64,000 bases of DNA, taken from Dipteris shenzhenensis. Its lineage: Eukaryota; Polypodiophyta; Polypodiopsida; Gleicheniales. The notes below the pieces were generated by a model. The model saw nothing but the letters and a program-made list of their open reading frames with translations, did not search any database and was not told the origin of the DNA. Every line of letters begins with the position of its first letter. Positions within the stretch are counted from its first letter, which is position 1. The position numbers and the translations under genes are program-made. The DNA is taken from the NCBI GenBank assembly GCA_047967505.1, contig CM106538.1. One strand, written 5' to 3'. This document shows positions 36,064-48,010 of this stretch, in pieces.

Positions 36064-36086
36064 AGCACTACCCTATAGGTAGTGCT
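36064..36086 (+). promoter_or_regulatory. Hairpin at the LINE 5' end
   Basis: AGCACTACC-CTATA-GGTAGTGCT is a perfect 9-bp stem with a 5-base loop. The related copy at 62893-62915 has AGCACTGCC-CTACA-GGCAGTGCT: both stem sides changed together so pairing is kept. It may serve as a structured RNA end or promoter element; the role is inferred. Confidence 0.7.
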
Positions 36087-36180
36087 CTCCTAATACTTCT
36101 TTTCAAAGATGTCCCTCCAGTTATTTTAGGCCATGTTTTGCTACTCATCCAATACCGATACCCTTTTCTATTATGAGTGA

Positions 36181-36229
<49 letters not shown>

Positions 36230-36369
36230 CTTGTACCCCCTCTCCCCTTCACCCTCCACAGCGGAAGCAATCCTAGTAGATAATCTGTGCTTGAGAGATT
36301 TAGTTATGCAGTGCATGGAGACTTGCAGACTTCAGGGCACTGCGATTTAGTCTCTCACAGCATAGATAC

Positions 36370-37115
36370 ACACACTGACTGCTCAGCTATCGACAGTTGA
36401 GAGTCATAGATCTGATCAAGACTCCCATATTCACCAGCTTCATACCAGAGATATTGATCGGGACATCCAGTTACGGACACATGCTGAGCGCATAGTGCAG
36501 CTGGAGGCACGCATTCAGGAGCATGTTGTGGCATGCGATGATCGCCTCCAGCAGCTGCATGTAGCTCCTCCAGCTAGTGCAACAGTTGAGGAGAGGCTGG
36601 CCACACTGCAGACAGAGGTACAGAAGACCTCAGAGTGGGTGAATGTTGTGCATAGAGCCCCACAGGCCCAGCAGACCATAGTCTCTCAGACTATTGCCGA
36701 GAGTTAGCGGTGAGCTCAGAAGGCCCTCAACATCCGCATCCACGGAGTTGAGCGATCAGATACGAGATCAGCCATGGATCAGGCAACAGATTTCATATCT
36801 GGGACACTCGGAGTTCAGGATCATGGCATAGTAGCTGCATATCGAGTGGGCTGGGATCCAGCACGGCACCAGCCACTTATCATCAGATTCAGAGATGCTG
36901 AGGCCCGTCTCACAGTATTACGGAGGAGATCCAGATTGAGGGACCATCCACAGATTCACATGGATGAGGACCTTACAGCTCTTCAGTGGGAGGAGCGTAG
37001 ACGTCTCATTGCACAGAGGGATGTTGCCCGTCGTGAGGGCAAGTGGGCCGTGATCAGAGAGGGCAGACTTTTGATAGGAGCTATGCGATCTAGACTGACT
37101 GGAGCCCACAGTTGA
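36370..37115 (+). pseudogene. LINE ORF1-like RNA-binding protein
   Basis: The N-terminal half is a charged, probably coiled-coil segment (HTRDIDRDIQLRTHAERIVQLEARIQEH). After TAG (36705) and TGA (36711) the same frame continues with ALNIRIHGVERS, VAAYRVGWDPARHQPLIIRF, VLRRRSRLRDHPQIHMDEDL and EERRRLIAQRDVARREGKWAVIREGRLLIG. This order (coiled coil, RRM-like core, basic C-terminal domain) resembles L1 ORF1p, the trimeric RNA chaperone, more than the zinc-knuckle ORF1 usual in plant L1 elements. No CCHC knuckle is present. It ends with two tandem TGA codons at 37113-37118. The start is not fixed, as no good ATG lies in frame. Confidence 0.65.
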
Positions 37116-37139
37116 TGACACGAGGCCTATGGGACACGT

Positions 37140-40100
37140 AGCCTGCCAGATAGCTTGAGTTTCACAGTTTGGAACTGTAATGGTTCCCTCACAACTTAGC
37201 CTGGCAACTTACGAGAGGCGTTTTTTGATCAGGACATCGTCTTCTTTACAGAGACCCATGAGAGCCCAGAGAGAGGCCTGCCGCAGGTGACAGGGTATGC
37301 CTGGGAATCTGTCTTTCGATAGCAGACTAGACGATCAGGAGGAGTCAGAGGATCTGGCGGTGTGGCAGTTCTTTATAGAGAGCATCTCAGATCAATACTC
37401 ACAGTCGTGAGGAGAGACCACCGGGCCATATATCTTTGGGTACGGATCAGGAGACCCCCCCTGAGAGACTTGTTTATTGCAATATGCTACTTTCCCCTGA
37501 GACAGTCTCGTTATGCCTCAGATGGACCAGGACAGTCACCTTTTGAGGATTTGTCAGCCGATGTATTGGAGTACTCACGCCGCGGAGAGGTCATCCTTTC
37601 AGGAGATTTCAACGCGAGGACATCAGACAGACAGGCAGAGATTTTGGACTTTGCTGAGGATCCAGTCTTAGTTCCAGCTGCCCCAGATGATAGTTTTCGA
37701 TGCTTATCTTCAGATAGAGGGGTAGAGGTGACAGATCAGGGACATCGCCTATTGGAGCTTCTCTCATCGCATGGCATGGTAATTTATAATGGACTTCGAC
37801 AGTGGCCGCATTCATCCACAGCCACATGTTTTCCCTTCGCGGGTGGTGGTACGAGCATCATTGATTATGTCTTGGGTCCCCCGACTTTAATCCCTTTTGT
37901 ACATAACCTCACAGTCGACCCTCTTATGCCTTCAGCCGATCATGCACGTCTGCACTTTATTCTTACCCAGATTCGTCATGCCCCCCCTTCTAGACATCAT
38001 GAGCGTCAGCCATACTATGAGGTTCATTTTGACCACCAGTTCGATGATATTTATAGCCAGCACCTGAGTAGTCTTCTCCGTCCGCACCTTCTCGACGCCC
38101 TACCGTCCACACAGGATCGGTGGGACCTTGTACATACCTCCATCATCTTGGCAGCCCACAAGTCCTTCCCCGTCACTTGCCACACATCCGGTCCTCCACC
38201 AGTCGGCGGTCTTGTGCCTTGTAATGGATGGTATGATGAGGAGTGTAAAGAACTCCGTAGGAAGCTTCGCCTTGAGACATAGGAGAAGTCTCCCCTCCTC
38301 ATTGAGACCAAGAAGAGTTACAAGCGTTTGGTGCGACACAAAAAGCGCCTATTTCTAGCTCGGAATGAGGAGGAGCTGAGAAGTTTACTTTTTAGCTGTG
38401 ATTCCAAGGAATTCTGGAAGAAATTCCTTCGCTTGAAATCTCAAACTCCTCTTATAGACCCGCAGGTTTGGCTTGCCTATACTTCCACTTTATATGATAT
38501 TCCAGACCAGCCACAGATCGACTTATCCCATGTGCCTAGACCCACCTCCTCTGCCTTATTCTCATCCAGTAGTGTCTGAGCAGCAGTTCATCGTTTGAAG
38601 ACTGGGAGAGCTAAGGACCATGATGGATTGCAAGCGGAGTATGTAATCCATGGGACTGATGCCTTAGCTACAGTCCTCTCTCGTCTTTTTAACGAGCCCA
38701 TTTGTATAGGTCTTCCACCTAGTTGGCTAGAAAATACTATAGTACCCATACACAAGTCGGGGGATCCTTTGGAGGCGTCGAACTACAGGACCATTATGAT
38801 TGGCCATGTCATGGCCAAGATTTATGCGACCATTCTAGAAGGACATATAAATGACCATGCTGAGGCGACAGGTATGAGAGCTAGAGGGCAAGCAGGATTT
38901 CGTGTAGATTACTCGACTCTAGATCATATCTTCACACTTAGGGCTTTGATTGAGGAGGCGAAGTCACGTAAGCAACAGCTCTATTGTTGCTTCGTGGACT
39001 TCAGAAAGGCATTTGACATTGTGCCGCGTTTCATACTCTTCTAGCGACTTCGTGACTTGGGATTCAGTGGGGAGATTCAATGGGCGATCATGGCCTTGTA
39101 TGAGAGAGTCACAGGTAGAGTCAGGACACGGGCGGGGCTGTCGGGGGAAGTACGCAGTACGATAGGGGTGAAGCAGGGGTGTCCTTTATCTCCGACACTC
39201 TTTGGTCTCTATATCGATGAGTTAGAGATGTACATACAAACGATGGGTGGTACAGGTTCTTTACTGGCAAGATCCACGATACCGATTCTCCTCTATGCAG
39301 ATGACGTGGTTCTTATTTCTTCCTCCCAGCAGGGTTTACAGGCACATCTCCATGCACTTCATAGCTTTTGTCAGGACAGAGGGTTGTCTGTAAACCTTGG
39401 GAAGACCAAAGTCATGGTCTTCAACACGTCATACCAGGTTTATAGGAGAGGCGAGTTCTCTTTCACATTTGATGGGCAGGAGGTGGAGCTAGTCAGGGAG
39501 TATACATATTTGGGCGCCACATTTAGAGGTCCAGTCTTCACCATGACGCATGCAACACGAGATAAGATCAGTAGAGGGTATGCCACCTTGGCTCTTCTCG
39601 AAAGGCAGTGTGCACAGTCACATTTTCAGCATCCCGACATGAAGTCCTTACTTTTTGATACGCTGGTGAGACCTGCAGCCATGTATGCTAGCCCCTTTTG
39701 GGCAGGAGATCTCAGTGTTGCAGATTGGAGACGAGTAGAGAGGTTACAGATCATCATGTTCTCCAGATTAATCAGAGCGAAGCCCACGGTACCGCATTAG
39801 ATTATGCTCGCAGAGTTCGGAACTACACCCCTAGTGCTAGATGCAGCATTTCAGTCAGTTACATACTTGCATAGGATCAGGGCGCTCAGAGACCCAGTAG
39901 CAGGCAGAGCACGATTACCGTGGCTAGCACTGACATCCTCGCAGATGTTAGCGGAGAGAGGTCATACTTTTTGTTGGTACCACACACTCTCCACATGGCT
40001 CACCTCATTGGGCTTGGATATGGATAGGCTGCCACCATTTCGATACAGCATAGATGCCCCTCTCACTCGACATGAGCTCAGTCAGGTTATCAGGGCAGAT

Positions 40101-40925
40101 TTGTTGCAGCTACACACGTTTCGCACTTGGGTTCATCCCACGGAGCTTCCTACGAAGATGGCCACATATCATGACCATTTTCTCAGGATTTCAGAGGATG
40201 GCTTCATCGTATCCCCAGGATATATCGGCGTTCATATGTCGCACTCACTCAGGATTGCCTTGGGCCTTGCTAGCTCAGGGTATCTTCCCACAAATTAGAC
40301 CGTGAGGGCTGGCAGGATGCGTCGTATAGCTACCGGACATAGACCCAGGCGAGAGACTAGGATATGCCCTTATTGCACTATGGGGGAGGTGGAGACTGAG
40401 GAGCACACTTTGTTTGTAGATGCCCTTTATATTATGAGATCCGTGGCAGATTTCACTGCTTATTTGGGCTCGGATTTGGACCTCTCTCTTGGATTATGGA
40501 GTATGAGGATCAGTATTGCTTAGCATTGTTCATCAGGGAGATCACCAGATACAGAGAGAGATTCCTCAGAGAGCACCGTCGCATCCCTGCTAGAGACCTG
40601 GTTATTCATGAGGAGCAGGACGAGGCGCAGGACCATGAGCACAGAGATAGCCCATCTTGCTAGAGAGCACCGATGGTTCCACCCCGAGGATGTACATATG
40701 ACATGATTCGGCAGCAACGCAGGATGATCTTACATAGAGGCCGTACCCGTCGCTTTATTTCTAGACGACGGAGGATGATGGCAAATTTTCGAAGGAGATT
40801 GCTCCATGGAGACTTGGCACTGCCAGCAGCCCACTTGACACTTGCCCAGATCTTCACACTCATGGCAAGAGGCATGGTCGATGGCCATGACTTCCATCAT
40901 TTCTTTGGATCACAGACCCCTTAGG
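37140..40925 (+). pseudogene. LINE ORF2: endonuclease and reverse transcriptase
   Basis: The apurinic-type endonuclease reads from FTVWNCNGS, then FFTETHES, GDFNART and SADHARLHF. The RT domain reads TGRAKDHDGLQAEYV, IVPIHKSGDPLEASNYRTI, GQAGFRVDYSTLDHIFTL, FVDFRKAFD, VKQGCPLSPTLFGLYI, the catalytic YADDVVL, and LGKTKVMVF. A C-terminal ICPYC...EEHTLF remnant of the zinc finger follows. Stops at 37197, 37320, 38280, 39042, 39798 and 40296 are all TAG. One at 38577 is TGA (probably from CGA). No frameshift occurs until about 40500, after which another frame carries LALFIREITRYRERF. ORF2p nicks target DNA and copies the element RNA there. It is dead now, but recently decayed. Confidence 0.9.
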
Positions 40926-41270
40926 GAAGATGATGTTCCTCATATTTCATATTTTACATTTTGTATCTAGGCATTTTTGGTACTCTATTTCATTTCATTT
41001 TGTATCTAGGATTTTTGTAGCCATTTTTGGCATCTTAGTTGTATTACGATGAGGCCACCTAGTTGGTGCATCATTGATGATGTATTTCCCTTTCGGATGA
41101 TTTTGTGTCCCATAGGCCATGTATGGCCTTCCGTGGACCTTTAAAAAAATTTCTTTCTTTCTTTCGTTCTCTCCCCCCCCCCCCTCCCCCCTTCTCAAAT
41201 CAACTCGTCCCTCTCCCCCCCCCCCTCTCTCTCTCTCTCTCTCTTCCCCCTTCCAAATTTACTTGTCCCT

Positions 41271-41680
41271 TTAAGGGTAGTGCTCTTGAGTACCTATACT
41301 CGCTTGTTCGATTAGAGAGATAGTGCTTCCAGTCACACTTTCAAGATGCTTGGACCAAGGCTCTTCTATTTGACTCCTTGGTGTGACCAACCGGCATGTA
41401 TGGTAGCCCCTGTTGGGGACCCAACTTCTTAGAAACAAACTAGGCACGAGTAGAGTGAATATAGATTCTCTTGCTCTCATGGATGATTCGAGGGAAACTA
41501 TTGATGCCATAGCACAGCATTCAGGAAAAATTTGGCGCTTCTCCACTGCAGCTAGATGAGGCATTCCTTACCATAAGCTATCTATAGCATGTCAGACAAT
41601 ATCGAGACTGCACATCAGGGAGATGTAGGCTACCATCATGGTTGCTGAGGGTGACCTCTCCACCCACGTGGACTTCACCC
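41271..41680 (+). pseudogene. Fragment of a second, related LINE RT C-terminal region
   Basis: Directly after the first LINE, translation gives LVRLER*CFQSHFQDAWTK, ALLFDSLV*PTGMYGSPCW, ARVE and EKFGASPLQLDEAFLTISYL. These match, in order, LLERQCAQSHFQHPDMKSLL, FDTLVRPAAMYASPFW, RRVERLQ and AEFGTTPLVLDAAFQSVTYL of the first LINE (39580-39870). It is therefore a copy of the same family with about half of positions changed, broken by stops and one frameshift. Only the C-terminal part is present. Confidence 0.8.
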
Positions 41681-42889
41681 ATACCCCTAGTAAAGGGAAG
41701 TTACATTAGTGAGTAGTGGATAATTTTATAACTATAGGGACAATTAGAATTGTCCCTAACACCCAATATTAGTTGCCTTATCCACCACATCATGTTTTGA
41801 ACTATTTCTATTCCTGACTGTTACCTAACTGGATGATGTTATAAGCCGATATTAATATTCTATATGAGGGTTGTTGTTGTGATCTGTTGAAATACAAACC
41901 ATTAGTAACATTTCTACTATATACACAGTTATCTCTGTTCTTTGTATGTTTTGAGTTATCTTTTCATCTTTCTGATGTTAGTCAAACATAAGTCCAACTC
42001 TGGCATTACCATTGCCAGGTGTGGATACGTGTAGGTGTTTTCCAGTCTTTTGGAGAAACCACTAACACTATTGGCGATCCTCTACTACGTTTGAACTCTG
42101 ACTGTTGGTTGCTGCTACATAGCAATTTTGCAAAAGAGCAAAAATCAAAGATCTACAATGCCATAGGAAAAATAGACTAACAGATGCAACAACTTCCAAG
42201 GAATCAAATACACAATGAAGCATTGTCACACAGAGACAACTTCTCACAAAGCAGAAAAGGCACACAACCACGTTCAACAAGTGAAATCCTTCAAAAATCA
42301 CTTGAAGCCAGACCATGGTCGGAATTCCTTCAAGACTTATGTTATCGACTTCATCGAATGAAAATCAGCTGGATAGCCATCACAACACTCTGGACAAGTG
42401 AATACACTACGATGAGTGAGGCGCTTATGTAGCTATAGCTTGGAGTCCGCAATCAACAAGAAGCGAATCCTACTTCGACTCCTATCGGATAGTGCAAAGG
42501 TGGAACAAGCAGACTGTGTCCTACTGTGCACAAAGCACAATCAACTACTAAAGACTGCAAGATCGAGAAAGTGCAACTAGACTCCTTATGAAATTCCACT
42601 AGAGGCAACTCAACAGTAGCCAGTGATTAAAGTGCCCTATTTTTCTCTTACATGGTGAGTTTCTTGGTCCATGTCATATAACTCTCAGGAGCAAACATCG
42701 CCTCGCCGAATTGGCTATGCCTATTTCAGAAGAACCCATGCTCGACTGGAAGTGAGCACACAAACAGATGATCAAGATGACATTTTCCATGATCCAGATT
42801 ACACACTGAGTGGAACAAGTTCTTCAGACAATTCTTTGCATTGCATAGAAATAAGTGAAGTATAGCTTGAACTTACTCAATTGATGGTG
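41681..42889. other. Unassigned DNA, includes a 20-bp hairpin
   Basis: GGGACAATT-AG-AATTGTCCC at 41737-41756 is a perfect inverted repeat. The second half may be the 5' UTR of the gypsy gag that follows; a CA end followed by CTATTGGCGATCC near 42070 could be an LTR border, but no partner was found. Confidence 0.45.
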
Positions 42890-43800
42890 CAATCACCTAC
42901 TAAAGAATTAATCAAGAGGAGTATTGTGACAAATTTCATAGCACACCTATTTGTACAAGCTCAAAGGAAACTCGATTTCAATCCACTACCTCCACCTCCA
43001 AAAAGGAGACAACAAGGTCCACCTCAAAGACAACACCAATAGCCAAGAATGCCGAATCCCTTGGTGAAGTCAGCTAAATTCAATGGCAAGAAAGGACAAG
43101 ATCTAGACAGTCATGTTGGGCAGTTTGAAACAAGATGGGCTGCAAGCAGATTTGGACAACTCTCGGACCTCACCAAAAAAGAGTAGTTTGGAGTGACATT
43201 TAATGGGTAAGGCAATGATTTGGCTTATGCAATACTATGTACCTCATTTTCAATCTTATGATGAATTGAAAAATGCCTTTTTAAGTCGTTTTCGTAAAGA
43301 AAAGATTCCAGAGACATACTCAAGAAGCTTCGAAATATGAATTAAAAACATCTGTTAGTTGAAGTCTATGCACAAATATTCAGAAATCTGAATAGGAGGC
43401 TGACAACCAATCAATAACCCACTGATGAGTAGTTGGGAGATTATTTTTGTAAAGGGCTTAACAAGAATTATGGACAACAGAGCAAAACAAAGACTTGGCA
43501 CAAAGTCAAGGTCCAAAAAACAAAAGAAGAAAAGACATTCCGACTCTTACACAGATTCTAAAATAGAAACAGATATTGATGATAAAGAAGAGGAAAGTGA
43601 TGCAACAGAAGATGACACATTGAATGAAGAGAGTGAAAGGAAGAGACCTCCAAGAAAAAGAAAAGATAGAGCAAGGACAAAGAAAAATCCAAAGGCAAGA
43701 AGAAAATAGACAAGCTCTCTAAATTAGAGCAAATGATCAAGGCACAATTGGAAACTTTAAAAACGCCCCCAACTCCACCCAAAATTAGCTAACCCAATCC
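42890..43800 (+). pseudogene. Ty3/gypsy Gag remnant
   Basis: Across several frames one reads KSAKFNGKKGQDLDSHVGQF, ETRWAASRFGQL, MIWLMQYYVPHFQSYDELKN, AFLSRFRKEKIPE, VYAQIFRNLNRRLTT, DEQLGDYFCKGL (with TAG at the Q). That is the layout of the retrotransposon Gag core (aspartate-rich start, tryptophan anchor, FxxRF, long helix, YFxxGL). A lysine/arginine/glutamate-rich tail follows (43490-43710). No zinc knuckle, protease or RT could be read after it. Confidence 0.7.
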
Positions 43801-45764
43801 CCTAGATCCAATTCATGTAGAGATGAACAAAAGTTTTATCCGGAGGATTGGGTTGGGGTGCAAATCTAGTCTTTATATCCTTAAGAGCAAATTGAATATG
43901 TGTTGATATGGCTTTCAAAAAAGGTATTGGCTATTGAGAGTAGTTCCCAAATGACTCTAATAGAACTCCTCCACACACTTAGAGTACTTGAAGCACAAAT
44001 AGTACTTGGAATTTGGTGATTCCAAGGATTGTTTATTTTCTATTAATAAAGGTTGTCCTAATCACAAGGATGAAAATAAATTTGAGCGATTGTGAAAGTA
44101 TGAGGGGGGTGCTATGCAAAGAATGATAACAACACACATGTTGCCTTTATAGTGTTGACCAATATTGATACTCCCTACAAGCTTCTTCTTGTTACTAAGA
44201 AGAACTACGAGTTTCAAGAAATCAAGCAAAATCTATAGCAATCATTGGACTTTTTGACTACATTTGCTTGTCATGCCCTGCATGAGGACCTTGTCACACT
44301 GGCAATTCTACAAACATAGCATTTGCAACATGACACTCAAGTAGTAATAAAGGGGCAATGTAGAGAGATTACTGACAGATGTCCATCTCCATCAGTCCAT
44401 TGCTATGTTGAGCTCCATAGCCTCAAATTCTTCATTTTATCCAAATAGATCCTTGAGCCTTCTCCATCCACAACGACATGGCAAATTAGATTAGGTCAAG
44501 TTAGTGCCATGTGGTAGAAATGACACATTTACAATGCACAATCAACATTATCTACTACGTCGTTTGACATATGGCAATGCATAGTCATAAGTAACAGTGT
44601 AGGGTGTGCATTAGCGATGCATATTTAGCATTATCTACCACCTCAAGTGTGGTATTGCCACATGAGTAAGTGCCATGCCAGCATCTAGGTCAGCTTACCT
44701 CATCATCAACCATATCATCATCATGCCATATAAATATGCCATATCATCATGTGCCACCTAAGCACAAAGTGTCATAGAAGCACAAATTTATAAAAGTAGC
44801 ATGTGAATATAATGCCACCTCATCATGCATGCCACCTCATCATTTTGACCACTTCTTGGACAATTTTTGTAAATGTTTGGAATGGCCATAACTTTCAATA
44901 CTTACAAAATTTGGTGGAGTAATAAAAAGCAAGATGGATCAATAGATCATGCTCTATATGGTGGTCACATTTTGATTTTTCCATAGTCAAGAATCATTAA
45001 GACTCTTCACCAAAACCACCTCTTGATCCATTGCATCACTACATATCGATACATAAAATTCAAAAAAATTTTCCTTTGTTTATTTTATGTGCTAGTTTGA
45101 GTTTAGAGGAGATCCAACTCCACCAATCCGAATCACGTGATTAGTTTCCATCGACATCAATCCATTTGGTTTTACCATTATGCACACATTCATAAATCTA
45201 AAATATCATGTTAATACTTTGGCAAGGTGCAGTTCATCACATTAAGGATACACTTGGCAGAGATCTCTTGTTGTCAACTTATGACATGTTCAAATTTGAC
45301 ATGTTCAACATGCTGTCATACATATAGTTATTCATGCAATCATCTCTTGATCGACTCGTCTTTGATCTAGGTGGACTTCATTCTTTTTGGCATTCTTCCC
45401 CCATTCCTTCAGCCTATTTTTTGGGTTTTGTTCCCAAAGGCAAAGGATGATTTAAAGCTTAAGAGGGGGAAATGCAAATTTATGTAAATGATCTATTAAG
45501 TCTAGTGTATAGGCTTTTGCTACATAGTCACAATGCCCTACTATGGTCTTTTCAATCTTGGTTGCATCACATGCACTAGCAAATCCAAAAAAAGATTTTG
45601 TAAATGTACCCTCTACTTATATGGATGTTAAGGATGGTGTAAATTGCACCATATCAGAAAGAATTTGTACATGCACCCTCTAGTTACCCAGTGCAATTTA
45701 AGAGGAGCATTAAGGATGGTGTAAATTGCACCATAGGTATAGGATATAGGGTCATATTCTAATT
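43801..45764. other. Decayed DNA with ATCATGCCAC repeats
   Basis: The front may be the tail of the gypsy gag/protease. Between 44690 and 44845 short direct repeats of CATATCATCATGCC and TGCCACCTCATCAT recur. No gene was recognised. Confidence 0.5.
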
Positions 45765-46055
45765 GTAATCTTAAGTCTATATTGATACCTAGGTTCAATA
45801 CAATGGGGATAGAAATGGGGGAAGCTGAGCCTAGATAAGTATGGAGGAGAATGATATCCTACAGTGGCTAGGGTGAGAAAAATTTCTCATCCTTTTCATT
45901 TGGGTCATAATCTTAACTCTATATTGATATCTATGTTCAATACAATGGGGAATAGATATAGGGGAAGCTGAGCTTGGATAAGTATGGAGGATAACGATAT
46001 CCTACAGTGGCTAGGGTGAGGGCTAGTTCTCATCCTTTTCATTTGATGGAGATGC
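45765..46055 (+). repeat. Direct duplication of about 140 bp
   Basis: Two adjacent copies (about 45765-45905 and 45908-46052) share TCTATATTGATA, GTTCAATACAATGGGG, GGGGAAGCTGAGC and GATATCCTACAGTGGCTAGG in the same order. A shorter repeat of GATGGTGTAAATTGCACCATA lies just before (45636 and 45716). Neither is coding. Confidence 0.75.
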
Positions 46056-46736
46056 CATAGGCCACTTTGAAAGGGACACATTATGAAAGTAGCCAAAAGG
46101 ACATTGATGGTATTATTCATCTATCAAATGTAAGAGGGCAAACAAGGGTGATAATGCATTAAGGAAAGGATCCCTCCTCCCTCTTCATGGGCAAACATGG
46201 ATTTGTCATTGACCTCTCCATGTCAGATTGCTCTTAAATAAAAGTCCCTTTCCTCCATGTTGATAACCACTCTCCTCCTACTTCCTCATGCCTCCCCTCA
46301 TGTACATCCTCATCTCTTTTATTGACTTTTTTTCCTCCTCCGATAATGTGCATACTGAACAAATATGAAAGAGGGAGACAGAAAGAGTGGAGATGAGAAG
46401 AGAGGGCATAGTTAAGAGAGTAAACCACAAATGACTAACTGTACAGTGTTGAAAAGAATGAATATATCAAACCCCATTAGGGCTAGTATTAGTTTTCCAC
46501 GCTTATCTCTTTTTTAGCACTCTTTTGTGTTAGCATTATGCAATATATAAACAGGATGTTGAGATACCTCATTAACACCTTCCCTCAATATCAACATCAT
46601 GAAGTAGGCCTTCCCTGAAGAGGATGCCTCAAAGGAATGAAGAATTACATTCCATCACACCCATTTAATGGAAATCTCCTTCCTCTTACATAGTGTATAG
46701 TTAGCTGTCTTGTACACTCCATTTTTCCTCCAACAG
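46056..46736. other. Unassigned DNA before the EF-Tu fragment
   Basis: A TGTTGAGATACCTC phrase near 46557 resembles a copia LTR start (compare TGTTGAGATTAACATC at 33057), and CCTTCCCTCAATATC follows. No PPT, CA end or second copy was found. Confidence 0.4.
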
Positions 46737-47200
46737 ATTGGTGTTTCTCATGCTATTTTTCTCAACAAGATGGACCAATTTGGTGATTTGGAGTTTATTG
46801 AGATTATGGAGATTAGAGACCTCCTTGAGTCATATGAATTCCCTACAGATGATGTCATTGTTGTTGCCAGGTCTACATCAAAAGCACTTGAAGCATTTGT
46901 AATATAAAGAACAAAAATATAAAGAGCCAGGTCTACATCAAAGCACTTGAAGCATTTGTAATAAAGAATGAAAATATAAATTCCTTGCAAATGATGTCAT
47001 TGTTGTTGCCAGGTCTACATCAAAAGCACTTGAAGCATTTGTAATAAAGAACGAAAATATAAAGAGCAGAGAAAATGAATTAGTGGACAAAGTCCACTAG
47101 TTGAGAGATGTTGTGGGACAAAAGTTGATCTTCTCTTTTTAATGGCTATCCAGGAGATCATTTTTTAGTGGTCATGCAACAATTGCAAGATGAAAAGTTG
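46737..47200 (+). pseudogene. Plastid-type EF-Tu fragment with internal duplications
   Basis: The frame reads IGVSHAIFLNKMDQFGDLEF, then MEIRDLLESYEFPTDDV and STSKALEAF. NKMD is the G4 guanine-specificity motif (NKxD) of translational GTPases, and the following helix matches bacterial-type EF-Tu. A later unit gives ENIKSRENELVDKVH, matching the loop found in plastid but not mitochondrial EF-Tu. EF-Tu delivers aminoacyl-tRNA to the ribosome. The stretch starting CCAGGTCTACATCAA is present three times (46867, 46927, 47009). Stops and frameshifts make it non-functional. It may be a retrocopy or gene relic of the nuclear plastid EF-Tu gene. Confidence 0.8.
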
Positions 47201-47529
47201 AAAGTAGAAGGATACAAGGAATACCATCATTATGACTAGGTCACTCTGTCCCATGGCAACTATTCACTCTTCTATGACCTTGCTTCCTATAATAGAGATT
47301 ACTCTACTCCAGCATACCTTAGATAGTGCTATGAGTTCTTTTGGGTTGGTGCACTTATTTATCACAATTTATTAGAGTATGTCTTTGTAGTTACATCGAT
47401 CAACTTTGCATCTTATACAAAGCAATTTTGTGATCTCCATCGACTTATCCCATTTTCTTTGTGCTAAGATCTTGATTATTTCCTCTCTCTTTGTAACAAA
47501 TTACATTGTACTTGTCATTGATTGATTGA

Positions 47530-48010
47530 GAACTTGTCTTGTCCTTCACATGGAGCTGGCATAAGGGAAGGAATTGCTACTAAATTTTTTGTGCACTGTG
47601 GCTCAAGGGTTGTGGGTCGCCTAAATGAGTATGCTAATGAGAGTGTTAGAAGCAGTCGCACACAAGGTGTAGGAAAGAAGTTTATGGGTGGTGTTCTTTG
47701 ATGCATTGATGTGAGGGAATGTGGGAAGCAAGATTGGAGCTACTCTCAATTATTCCAACCTAGGTGGTTCTCTTGTCTTTCACGTAGAGCTGGCATAAGG
47801 AAAGGCATGTGTTACTATCATTTTGTGCACTATGTCTCAATGTTGTGGGTGATTATTATGGGTTGATTGGATGACAAGGATGATGAGAGTGTTGTATGGG
47901 ATGGCCGCAAAGCATAGGCAGAGAGCCTATGAGTGGAGTTCTCTAATTCACAGAGGTGAGGAAATGTGAGAGGGTAAGATTGGAGCTAGTTTCAATAAGT
48001 TCAACTTGGA
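47530..48010 (+). repeat. Direct duplication of about 230 bp between EF-Tu fragments
   Basis: Two diverged copies (about 47530-47755 and 47770-48005) share GAGCTGGCATAAGG, TTTTGTGCACT, TGAGAGTGTT, GGAATGTG and AAGATTGGAGCTA in order. No domain is present in either. Together with the repeated EF-Tu pieces it shows that this 2-kb block has been duplicated several times. Confidence 0.7.

Larger units (their letters stand above)
36064..41310 (+). mobile_element. Non-LTR retrotransposon (LINE), nearly full length, inactivated
   Basis: The element holds a structured 5' region (hairpin 36064-36086, then a TC microsatellite 36181-36226), an ORF1-like protein, an endonuclease/reverse transcriptase ORF2, and a 3' UTR passing into pyrimidine-rich runs (41140-41250). 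There is no LTR. ORF1 and ORF2 lie in the same frame and are damaged almost only by point nonsense changes. Short boxes reading GTAGTGCTCT occur at both ends (36080 and 41276); they may be target duplications of about 10 bp or part of the element. Exact ends are therefore uncertain. No clear poly(A) tail is visible. Confidence 0.8.

Noticed and set aside
36370-40300. TAG read as glutamine (changed genetic code) to explain the many TAG stops in the LINE and copia
   Set aside because: Stops also include TGA and TAA in other elements, the intact copia and the RING gene have no in-frame TAG, and methylation decay explains CAG to TAG in a nuclear plant genome.
46737-47200. EF-Tu fragment as a recent insertion of plastid DNA
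   Set aside because: In land plants the plastid EF-Tu gene is nuclear, and no other plastid gene surrounds the fragment.
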